A stretch of DNA of 19,842 bases from JBCBJX01 sp038522735 (GTDB taxonomy: Bacteria > Pseudomonadota > Alphaproteobacteria > Caulobacterales > Parvularculaceae): assembly GCA_038522735.1 (NCBI GenBank), contig JBCBJX010000055.1, positions 1-19,842 on the forward strand. The letters are read 5' to 3'. Positions 1-7,761 of the stretch are shown here, in pieces. The translations under genes and the position numbers were made by a program. The notes under the pieces are model-generated. The model saw nothing but the letters and a program-made list of their open reading frames with translations, was not told the origin of the DNA and made no database searches. The first letter of the stretch is position 1, and each line of letters opens with the position of its first letter.

Positions 1-206
1 CCGTACCGGTCGTAGGCGGCGCGTTTCTGAGGATCGGAGAGGACCTCGTACGCCTCGCCCGCCTCCTTGAATTTGCGCTCAGCTTCGGCGTCGTCCGGAT
101 TGCGGTCCGGATGGTATTGCATCGCAGCCTTGCGGAAGGCGGATTTTATCGCCTTGTCGTCCGCGCCGCGCTCGACGCCCAGGATGTCGTAATAGTCGGC
201 GCCCAT
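1..206 (-). CDS. dnaJ: Chaperone protein DnaJ, N-terminal part (cut by window edge)
   Basis: This is the J-domain start of the Hsp40 co-chaperone that stimulates DnaK ATPase activity in the cytoplasm. The ATG lies at 204-206 on the minus strand, and 68 codons are visible before the window ends. The opening MGADYYDILGVERGAD, followed by the YHPDRNPDD stretch that carries the invariant HPD tripeptide and by the YEVLSDPQKRAAYD stretch, is a complete J-domain helix II-III signature. The Gly/Phe region, zinc-finger and C-terminal domains lie outside the window. The gene follows dnaK on the same strand with a gap of 57 nt, the usual dnaK-dnaJ order. A hairpin in that gap may reduce read-through. 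Identification is secure; only the rest of the gene is missing. Confidence 0.97.
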   Translation of the reverse strand, partial: MGADYYDILGVERGADDKAIKSAFRKAAMQYHPDRNPDDAEAERKFKEAGEAYEVLSDPQKRAAYDRY

Positions 207-226
207 AGGAGCCCCCGAAGCAAAAG

Positions 227-253
227 GGCGGAGCGCTCGTAGCGCGCTCCGCC
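227..253 (-). terminator. Hairpin between dnaK and dnaJ (terminator or attenuator)
   Basis: A perfect 10-bp inverted repeat pairs 227-236 with 244-253 around a 7-nt loop. On the minus strand the stem is followed by CCCTTTTGC, a short T-run as in a weak intrinsic terminator. It starts 11 nt after the dnaK stop, so it probably tunes dnaJ expression relative to dnaK rather than ending the operon fully. The structure is directly visible; its activity is inferred. Confidence 0.6.
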
Positions 254-263
254 GTACGCGACG

Positions 264-2180
<1,917 letters not shown>

Positions 2181-2371
2181 CTCTTCTTTCACTCCTCTCA
2201 AGCGGGACGCCTTAAATGCGCTCCTTCAGCCTCCCATCGGGGAGGAACGGCGAAGCAAGCGACGCGGCGGCCCCTCATATGGATGCGGCTCGTTCGAAAA
2301 CCGCGGGCGGGTTGGCTTTCAGACCGCGCTCAGGACCGGGTTTGAAGTCACGAACCCGTGCGCGGCGTCGA
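2181..2371 (-). other. Long dnaK 5' leader with two hairpins
   Basis: If the RpoH-like promoter at 2378-2406 is used, the dnaK transcript has a leader of about 190 nt. Two small inverted repeats are visible in it: 2337-2342 with 2353-2358 (6-bp stem, 10-nt loop), and 2230-2235 with 2240-2245 (6-bp stem, 4-nt loop). No CIRCE element (TTAGCACTC-N9-GAGTGCTAA) is present, so HrcA control of dnaK is not supported here. No coding potential is seen on the minus strand. Any regulatory role of the leader is inferred. Confidence 0.35.
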
Positions 2372-2377
2372 GGCGGG

Positions 2378-2406
2378 ATATAGGAAGCCCGGTTTTCCCC
2401 TGCAAG
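2378..2406 (-). promoter_or_regulatory. RpoH (sigma-32) promoter of dnaK
   Basis: On the minus strand the sequence reads CTTG (2406-2403), an 18-nt spacer, then CCTATAT (2384-2378). This matches the alphaproteobacterial heat-shock consensus CTTG-N17/18-CYTATNT. The predicted transcription start is near 2371. The position in front of dnaK, a classic RpoH target, makes the match credible. Confidence 0.75.
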
Positions 2407-2479
2407 CGACGGGCGGGCCTCTTGAACCGCTCTTTGTCGCTGAGTTTTTTGCGAATTACTCGCAACACGAGAGGCAGGC

Positions 2480-2563
2480 ATGGCTCGCACGACCCTCGCC
2501 GTCGGACTTGTCGAGCCGCTCGTCCAGATCGGGGTCTACAACGCCCATGAGCGGGCGTGGTGA
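2480..2563 (+). CDS. Possible 27-residue small protein, unknown
   Basis: An ATG at 2480 preceded by GAGAGGCAGG opens a 27-codon frame (MARTTLAVGLVEPLVQIGVY and seven more residues) ending in TGA at 2561-2563. It lies in the dnaK-M24 intergenic region of about 435 nt, pointing away from dnaK and towards the peptidase gene, whose ATG is 73 nt downstream. The ribosome-binding site is reasonable and the peptide is mildly hydrophobic, but such short frames occur by chance in GC-rich DNA. I do not recognise it. It could be a leader peptide of the downstream gene or no gene at all. Confidence 0.2.
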   Translation: MARTTLAVGLVEPLVQIGVYNAHERAW

Positions 2564-2636
2564 CGAAGAGAGACGGCGCTCCCCTGATGACGAAACCGGA
2601 GGGCGCGCCTAGGCTTTCCTGAAACGGAGGGCTCCC

Positions 2637-3965
2637 ATGCGCGCAATGCTCGCTTCACTCATTGTTATTGGAACAGCGGCGGCGCAGGAGGCCGCCGACC
2701 CGGCGACGCCGGAAATTCTTTCCATGCGCGAACAGGCGGCGCTGACGGATGCGTGGCTTGAGAAACGTCTCGACACGGTGGTTCCCGACGTGATGCGCCG
2801 CCACGGCGTCGATATGTGGGTGCTGATCGCGCGCGAATACAATGAAGACCCGGTGGTGGAGACCATGCTGCCCGCCACCTGGCTCGCGGCGCGGCGGCGG
2901 ACGGTGCTGGTCTTTCACGACGACGGCGAGCGGGTCGAGCGCCTCGCCGTCTCGCGCTATCCCGTCGGCGACGTCTTCCCCGCCGCCTGGTCCCCGGAAG
3001 CCGAGCCCGACCAGTGGAAGCGGCTTGTCCAGATCATCGAGGAGCGCGATCCGAAGGTGATCGCCGTCAACGGCTCGAAGGAGTTCGCCCTCGCCTCCGG
3101 CCTCTCCCATCAGCAGTATAAGGACTTCCGCGCCGCCCTGCCGCGGAAATATCGCGGGCGCCTTCAGGAGACAGAAGACCTCGCCATCGGCTGGCTGGAG
3201 ACGCGCATTCCGGAGGAGATCGCGTACTACGAGACGGCGGTGCGCATCGCCCACTCCATCATCGCCGAGGCGTTCTCGGACAAGGTCATCACCCCCGGCG
3301 AGACGACCACGGACGACGTCGTCTGGTGGACCCGTCAGAAGACCAACGCCCTCGGCCTTGCGAACTGGTTCCACACCTCCGTCTCCATCGCCCGCGCCGA
3401 GGTTGAGGAGAACCCGCTCTGGGCGGCGGCGAAAAAGCAGGACAAAATCATCCAGCCGGGCGACCTCCTCCACATCGATTTCGGGATCACCTATCTCGGC
3501 CTCAACACCGACACCCAGCACCACGCCTATGTGCTGAAACCGGGGGAGACGGACGCGCCCGCGGGCTTGCAGGCCGGCCTCGCCGCGGCGAACCGGGTGC
3601 AGGACATTCAGCTGGCGGAGATGATCGCCGGCCGCACGAGCAACGAGATCCTGAAAGCGACGCGGGAGAAGGCCCTCGCCGAGGGCCTCAAACCCTCCCT
3701 CTACTCCCACCCCATCGGCTTCCACGGCCACGCCGCCGGCTCCCCCATCGGCTGGTGGGACGATCAATCCTACGACCACCCGAAGGGCTACCGCGCCCTA
3801 CGCGCGAACACCGCCTGGTCCATCGAACTCAACGCGACCGCCCCCGTCCCCGAATGGGGCGGCCAGGAGGTCGTCTTCAAAACCGAAGAGGACGCGTTTT
3901 TTGACGGGGAGAGCGTGCGGTATCTCGACGGGCGGCAGGTGGCTCTGACGCTGCTGGGGCGATAG
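2637..3965 (+). CDS. Secreted M24-family metallopeptidase (Xaa-Pro aminopeptidase-like)
   Basis: This is a 442-residue 'pita-bread' (creatinase/aminopeptidase P fold) metalloenzyme that probably removes N-terminal residues or cleaves Xaa-Pro peptides outside the cytoplasm. A short Sec-type signal peptide is visible (residues 1-16, AAA before Gln17). The N-terminal creatinase-like domain spans about 30-190 and the catalytic domain about 195-440. Candidate metal ligands are Asp281 in HIDFG, Asp292 in NTDTQ, His363 or His365 in HPIGFHGH, Glu397 in SIELNA and Glu411 in QEVVFKTEED, so the five-ligand dinuclear centre looks complete. The ATG has a good GGAGGG site six bases upstream, and an in-frame TAG just before it rules out a longer protein. 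The gene converges on the zinc GTPase gene, and a degraded copy of its 3' end lies beyond that gene. The exact substrate cannot be read from the sequence. Confidence 0.9.
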   Translation: MRAMLASLIVIGTAAAQEAADPATPEILSMREQAALTDAWLEKRLDTVVPDVMRRHGVDMWVLIAREYNEDPVVETMLPATWLAARRRTVLVFHDDGERVERLAVSRYPVGDVFPAAWSPEAEPDQWKRLVQIIEERDPKVIAVNGSKEFALASGLSHQQYKDFRAALPRKYRGRLQETEDLAIGWLETRIPEEIAYYETAVRIAHSIIAEAFSDKVITPGETTTDDVVWWTRQKTNALGLANWFHTSVSIARAEVEENPLWAAAKKQDKIIQPGDLLHIDFGITYLGLNTDTQHHAYVLKPGETDAPAGLQAGLAAANRVQDIQLAEMIAGRTSNEILKATREKALAEGLKPSLYSHPIGFHGHAAGSPIGWWDDQSYDHPKGYRALRANTAWSIELNATAPVPEWGGQEVVFKTEEDAFFDGESVRYLDGRQVALTLLGR

Positions 3966-4014
3966 TGCGCTTCGAGCGCTTGCAAGCCGCCGCTCTCCGC
4001 CGCCGTCGGAGCGA

Positions 4015-5237
4015 TCACGCCGCAGGTTCCGCACGCCGCCAGAGCGGAAACGGGTCCGGCAGGCTCGGCGCCGCGTCAAGCGCGTAATCGGCGTCTTCGG
4101 GGAGCAAGGCGGCGTCGAGACGGGCTCTGAGCGCCGGCCAGTCGATCCCGGCGCCGATGAAGACGATCTGCGCCGATCCCCGAACGGTTCGCGCCAGTTT
4201 TCCTTGATGTAGGCTTCAATACCCTCGCCGGCCGGCCAGCGTTCGCGCGGGACGCTGGCCCACCAATTGCCGAGCGGCGCGACGCTCGACAGCGACCCGG
4301 CCAGCGAAAACTCCGCCACCCAGTCCGGGCGCGTCGCGATCCAGAAGTGCCCTTTGGCGCGGATGACGCCCGGAAGCGGGCCGTTCAGCAGCGCGTTGAT
4401 CGCTTCCGGGACGAAAGGGCGGCGGGCGCGATAGACGAAGGACGCGACACCGTATTCCTCCGTCTCCGGCGTATGATCGGCGTAGCCGTAGAGCTCTTTC
4501 GCCCACATCGGATGCTTGTGGGCTTCTTCGAAATCGAAAAGACCGGTGTCGAGGATCTGTTCCGCTGCGACGTCCGAATAGTTGGTTTCGATGATCCGGA
4601 CATCGGCGTTCAAGCTGCGGATGATCTTGCGAGCGGCGTCGACCTGTTCCGGGCGCGCGTCATCCACCTTGTTCAGGATGACGATGTCGGCGAACTCGAT
4701 CTGGTCGGTGAGCAGGTGAACAAGCGTGCGCTCGTCTTCCTCGCCCATCACCTCGCCGCGATCACGCAGGAAGTCGTGACTTGAGAAGTCTTTCAGGAGG
4801 TTCACTGCATCGACGACGGTCACCATGGTGTCGATCCGTGCGACATCGGAGAGGCTCTCGCCCTCCTCCGTGCGGAAATCGAAGGTCGCGGCGACCGGCA
4901 GGGGCTCGGAGACGCCCGTCGATTCGATCAGCAGATAGTCAAACCGCCCTTCTTCGGCGAGACGTTTAACCTCGGCCAGAAGATCGTCCCGCAGGGTGCA
5001 GCAGATGCACTCGTTCGACATCTCGACAAGGGTCTCGTCGGTTCGGCTGAGCTCCGTCCCGGCGCGCACCAGATCCGCATCGATGTTCACTTCAGACATG
5101 TCGTTGACGATCACGGCGACCCGGCGGCCCTCGCGATTGTTCAAGACACGGTTCAGGAGCGTTGTCTTTCCGGCGCCGAGAAAGCCCGACAAAACCGTTA
5201 CGGGAAGGCGTTTATCAGTCTGTGTGCAAACGGCCAC
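4015..5237 (-). pseudogene. COG0523 (CobW/ZigA-type) zinc GTPase, frameshifted near the 3' end
   Basis: This is a G3E-family GTPase of the COG0523 group, cytoplasmic metal chaperones that use GTP to load zinc onto client proteins. Starting from the GTG at 5237 (GGGAGAG upstream), one sees Walker A GFLGAGKT (18-25), the metal-binding CICC motif (77-80), LIESTGVSEP (about 103-112), the guanine-specificity motif NKVD (189-192), and a CobW C-terminal domain from about residue 260. After ENWREPFGDRR (about residue 356) the frame becomes low-complexity Arg/Ser. The expected ending resumes in another frame: IVFIGAGIDWPALRARLDAA and on to LWRRAEPAA, stop at 4015-4017. One base appears to be missing near 4168-4175. 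Without correction translation would run on to 3798, into the M24 gene. The G-domain is intact, so this is either a sequencing or assembly error or a recent mutation altering only the last 50 or so residues. A Zur box about 70 nt upstream supports zinc control. Confidence 0.85.
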
Positions 5238-5304
5238 GGAACTCTCCCATAGCGGCGGGGGACATGCATGTCTTTTGACGAACTAGAGCCTCGCCCCACC
5301 GTAT

Positions 5305-5325
5305 GCAATGTTATAACATAACTGA
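5305..5325. promoter_or_regulatory. Zur (zinc uptake regulator) box
   Basis: The perfect 12-bp palindrome ATGTTATAACAT at 5308-5319, extended to ATGTTATAACATAAC, closely matches the known proteobacterial Zur operator built around GTTATAAC. It stands out as AT-rich in GC-rich surroundings and lies about 70 nt before the GTG start of the COG0523 GTPase, a frequent Zur target. Repression by zinc-loaded Zur and induction in zinc shortage are inferred. A second perfect palindrome, GACATGCATGTC (5261-5272), lies between the box and the gene; its role is unknown. Confidence 0.75.
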
Positions 5326-5364
5326 CGCATACTCCGGCGGGTTCTCAAGACCGCCCCCGGAAAA

Positions 5365-5605
5365 CGATCTCGCATCGATGCGCAGGACGGTCAGTGAGAC
5401 GACCGCCCGGAAAGCCGCCGCCCCTCCGGACGAACGCCGTCTAGCCCGTCAAGCTGAACGACACCGCCAGCGGCCGAGGCCGTCAGTGCAGCCGCGCCGC
5501 TCAGACGACTCCGAATGGGCCAGACAAAAGGCGGTCTTCAAAACCGAAGACGACGCGCTCTTCGATGGCGAGCGCGTGCCTTACCCAACCGGCGGCGGGT
5601 GGAAC
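5365..5605 (+). pseudogene. Decayed 3' fragment of an M24 peptidase gene
   Basis: This stretch aligns by eye with the last part of the intact M24 gene (about 3735-3940). Positions 5534-5550 are identical to 3873-3889 (17 bases), and 5430-5468 match 3809-3847 at 28 of 39 positions. Translated in pieces it gives VKLNDTA for IELNATA, and EWARQKAVFKTEDDALFDGE for EWGGQEVVFKTEEDAFFDGE. The conserved Trp codon (residue 394 of the intact enzyme) is TAG here (5442-5444), and about 25 extra bases and small indels break the frame. The 5' two-thirds of the gene is missing; the Zur box and the GTPase gene stand where it would have been. It is a relic of a duplicated or homologous M24 gene and cannot encode an active enzyme. 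Confidence 0.8.
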
Positions 5606-5631
5606 GCAAAAGGCGGTCGGCTTACGCCGAC
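5605..5631 (-). terminator. Probable intrinsic terminator of the usp gene
   Basis: On the minus strand, about 33 nt after the stop of the universal-stress gene, GTCGGC (5631-5626) and GCCGAC (5621-5616) form a perfect 6-bp stem with a 4-nt loop, followed by CGCCTTTTGCG. The arrangement of a stem followed by C-rich sequence and a short T-run resembles the hairpin after dnaK. Its strength is uncertain because the T-run is only four bases. Confidence 0.5.
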
Positions 5632-5663
5632 GGCCTCTAATACAGTCGACGAAAACCTTCAGC

Positions 5664-6518
5664 TCAGGCTTCCGGCGGAAGAACCAGCAGGTCGATTTCC
5701 GCTCGGAGCAAACAGGCTTCGGAGACGCTGCCTAAAGTGAAGCGCTTGAAAGCCGTCTTGCGGCGGCTGCCGACGACCAAGAGGTCGGCGTTAGCCTCGT
5801 CCGCCGCCCCCAGTATCGTATCCGGCGTATTAAACAGCACGGGCTTGACGACCGCCTGGTCCGGCCGCAGCCCGGAGGAATTCATCAGAGCGCTGACGGT
5901 CGGCGAGATCGTATTTTTCTCCGCTTCGAACGCCGCTTTCAGTTCAGCGACGGTCGCGCCCGCGCGCCGCATGAGATGAAATTCACCAGCCTCATAGGCG
6001 AAGATCGGCACGATGCAGTCGTCGCCCGAAAGGCCAAGTTTTTGAAGCCGGTCGATGTGACTGACGCCTTCTTCGCCCAGATCGACCGCGACGGCGGCGC
6101 AGGCGTAGTCCTTCGGCGTTTCCGCGCGCACGACGAGGACAGGCGTTGAACAGACACGAATTAAACGCTCAGCGGTTGTGCCGACGAAAGCGTTCCGGAG
6201 CGGATCCCGTCGATGGGAGCCGATGACGATCAAATCGGTTCCGGCGTCGACGGCCGCGTCGGCGATTGCTTCATGCGCCTGGCCGCGAGCCACCAGGACA
6301 ACGCATTTCACGCCTTCGCTCTTGGCGGCGCTCGCGACCTCGTCGAGCTGCTCTTTTGCGACTGTTTCCTGCCCTGAAGCGACCCGCTTGGAGAGGTCGT
6401 CGTCAACAACGTGAACGAGCCTCAGCGTCGCGCCGTGAGATTTCGCGAGCGCAACCGCGCGGCTGGTCGCTCTATCGGCCCTGTCTGAGAAATCCGTAGC
6501 GAGAAGAATATCTTTCAT
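5664..6518 (-). CDS. Universal stress protein, tandem UspA domains
   Basis: This is a 284-residue cytoplasmic protein with two Usp domains. The first (about 1-142) starts MKDILLATDFSDRADRATSR and ends in VIGSHRRDP...FVGTTAERLI...PVLVV, an ATP-loop-like region in which the usual G-x2-G is incomplete. The second (about 150-284) ends in LLVVGSRRKTAFKRFTLGSV and a final LLVLPPEA. Usp proteins are induced by stress and bind nucleotides or act by protein contact; the target of this one is unknown. The frame is open 34 codons further upstream, but the ATG at 6518 has a strong AGGAGG eight bases before it and gives the conserved Usp N-terminus. It is a single-gene unit followed by a hairpin. The AT-rich region of about 0.5 kb upstream would hold its promoter; I could not pick a convincing one. 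Confidence 0.92.
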   Translation of the reverse strand: MKDILLATDFSDRADRATSRAVALAKSHGATLRLVHVVDDDLSKRVASGQETVAKEQLDEVASAAKSEGVKCVVLVARGQAHEAIADAAVDAGTDLIVIGSHRRDPLRNAFVGTTAERLIRVCSTPVLVVRAETPKDYACAAVAVDLGEEGVSHIDRLQKLGLSGDDCIVPIFAYEAGEFHLMRRAGATVAELKAAFEAEKNTISPTVSALMNSSGLRPDQAVVKPVLFNTPDTILGAADEANADLLVVGSRRKTAFKRFTLGSVSEACLLRAEIDLLVLPPEA

Positions 6519-6670
6519 GGCGTCCTCCTGTTCCGGAGGCCATATTTTCGCTCCGGGTCCGCTGACAAAACACAACGCTAAGGTAGTTAGGTTGGCCGAA
6601 GCTGGCGTGAAAGGGGTCAAAGGGTTTCGTCGCCACTGTTGTCGGCGCCGTCGCGATAGCCCGCCTCATT

Positions 6671-6802
6671 ATGCGAAGCCGCCACGAAGTCAAACCAGCA
6701 GCTATCAACACCAACGCTCTTGGAGCCTATGTGAATTCCAGGGTTTTTTCATCGGGCAAAACTATAGCCGATTCATTCTTCAGCGAGGGTAGTTGTAAAT
6801 AA
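6671..6802 (+). CDS. Possible 43-residue protein or gene remnant, unknown
   Basis: A frame open from about 6606 to the TAA at 6800-6802 contains an ATG at 6671 (MRSRHEVKPAAINTNALGAY and 23 further residues). The amino-acid composition is balanced and not Arg/Pro/Ala-rich like most chance frames here. There is, however, no ribosome-binding site, and the open frame continues upstream without another good start. The part before the ATG is hydrophobic (ATVVGAVAIARLI). It may be the end of a decayed gene. I do not recognise the family. Confidence 0.15.
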   Translation: MRSRHEVKPAAINTNALGAYVNSRVFSSGKTIADSFFSEGSCK

Positions 6803-6848
6803 ATCGTCAAATACGGGCGCCAGTCGGGTTTTTGTTTTCGCCTCGACG

Positions 6849-6995
6849 TTGATTGGTGTTTTCATAATCGTATATAGTATCTATCGGGTTATGTTTCTCC
6901 AGCGAGACATCGATATACTGACATTCGCCATTGGGGTGCTCTGTTTGGGTGTACCGGCGATATTTCTCGTTATTGGGTCAAGAAACAACAAATAA
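6849..6995 (+). CDS. Possible small membrane protein in AT-rich DNA, unknown
   Basis: The frame from TTG 6849 to TAA 6993-6995 encodes 48 residues with two hydrophobic stretches (IGVFIIVYSIY, then ILTFAIGVLCLGVPAIFLVIG) and a polar tail GSRNNK. An ATG at 6891 would give 34 residues with one membrane span. The pattern of two apolar segments with a short charged turn (FLQRDID) looks like a real small membrane protein. However, no clear ribosome-binding site precedes either start, and the frame is open upstream to a TAG at 6765-6767. It sits in the most AT-rich part of the window, which itself favours hydrophobic codons. It might be a small transferred gene or the tail of a lost one. Confidence 0.3.
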   Translation: MIGVFIIVYSIYRVMFLQRDIDILTFAIGVLCLGVPAIFLVIGSRNNK

Positions 6996-7055
6996 GTTTT
7001 TGATTGTATTTCTGAGTCGCGCGTCCGGCGGACTGCTCGCCAAAGCCCGTCTCTG

Positions 7056-7688
7056 TCACCCCTTGGACACCACCACCATCGCCGCCCGCAGCACCCGGTC
7101 GCCGATCGCGAACCCCGGCTGGGCCACGTCGCTCACGTGGCCTGAGGGCGTGTCCGGGTCCGGGGCTTCGGCGATGGCCTGGTGGAAGTTGGGGTCGAAT
7201 TTTTCGCCTTTGGGGGCGAGGCGGCGGACGCCGTGGCGCTCGAAGACCGTGAGGAGCTCCTTCTCGGTCATCCGCACGCCCATGATGAGGCCGGGGACGG
7301 CGGCGGGGTCGATCTCCTCGCCTTCGGCGGGCGCCGCCTGCAGGGCGCGCTCGAAGGTGTCGGCGACGGTGAGGAGGTCGCGGGCGAATTTCTGGATGCC
7401 GTACTGGGCGGCCTCGGCCTTTTCGCGCTCGGCCCGGCGGCGGGTGTTGTCGAGCTCCGCGGCGATGCGCAGGCGCTGGTCGTTCACCTTCGAAATCTCG
7501 TCCTGCAGGCCGGCGATGATCGTGCGCGGGTCGGCGTCGTCCCCCTCGCCGCCCGTCGCCTCGGCGGCGTCGGCGTAGGCTGCGGCGGCGGCGCGGGCGG
7601 CGTCTTCCGCCTCGGCGCGCGCCGCGTCTTCAGCAGCGTCGAAATCAGGCGTTTCGGGGGTTTCGGGGCGGGCGTTCGGGTCGGACAT
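7056..7688 (-). CDS. grpE: Nucleotide exchange factor GrpE
   Basis: GrpE releases ADP from DnaK and so resets the Hsp70 cycle in the cytoplasm. The 210-residue protein has an Ala/Glu-rich N-terminal extension (about 1-50), a long helical region with LQDEISKVNDQRLRIAAELDN (about 60-90), FARDLLTVADTFERAL, and the C-terminal beta domain with KFDPNFHQAI and VLRAAMVVVSKG, which closely resembles the GrpE signature. The ATG at 7688 is preferred over in-frame starts up to 60 nt upstream because MSDPNARPETPE is a typical start, though its ribosome-binding site is weak (CCGAGG). The gene follows hrcA by 73 nt on the same strand and is probably co-transcribed with it. Confidence 0.96.
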   Translation of the reverse strand: MSDPNARPETPETPDFDAAEDAARAEAEDAARAAAAAYADAAEATGGEGDDADPRTIIAGLQDEISKVNDQRLRIAAELDNTRRRAEREKAEAAQYGIQKFARDLLTVADTFERALQAAPAEGEEIDPAAVPGLIMGVRMTEKELLTVFERHGVRRLAPKGEKFDPNFHQAIAEAPDPDTPSGHVSDVAQPGFAIGDRVLRAAMVVVSKG

Positions 7689-7761
7689 GGGGCGGCCTCG
7701 GGGTCGCGGAAACTGCAGCGAGGGCATGTACGCGCCCCCCGCGCGCACTTCAACCGGCCCG

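Larger units (their letters stand above)
6519..7055. other. Usp-grpE intergenic region with a relatively AT-rich part
   Basis: About 540 nt lie between the start of the usp gene and the stop of grpE. From about 6700 to 7010 the base composition is clearly richer in A and T than the rest of the window, with many T- and A-runs, which is unlike both neighbours. No tRNA, transposase or recognisable protein is seen. Two short frames on the plus strand (6671-6802 and 6849-6995) are listed separately as weak candidates. The stretch could hold regulatory sequence for usp, a foreign insert, or gene debris. Confidence 0.5.

Noticed and set aside
2181..2480. A CIRCE operator before dnaK
   Set aside because: No TTAGCACTC-N9-GAGTGCTAA-like repeat is present; the small inverted repeats there have different sequences and spacing.
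2655..3779. A 374-codon minus-strand frame opposite the M24 gene
   Set aside because: It is the complement of a gene with signal peptide and complete metal ligands; its composition is shadow-like.
3798..4014. Natural C-terminal extension of the zinc GTPase into the M24 gene
   Set aside because: The Arg/Ser-rich tail has no family similarity, while the expected C-terminus is found in the other frame ending at 4015; a frameshift explains it better.
5303..5740. A 145-codon plus-strand frame as a real protein gene
   Set aside because: Its only recognisable part is the decayed M24 fragment, it has no ribosome-binding site, and its end overlaps the usp gene.
6519..7055. A tRNA gene or attachment site in the AT-rich gap
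   Set aside because: No cloverleaf-like arrangement, GTTCRA loop or CCA-adjacent stem was seen, and no integrase gene is near.
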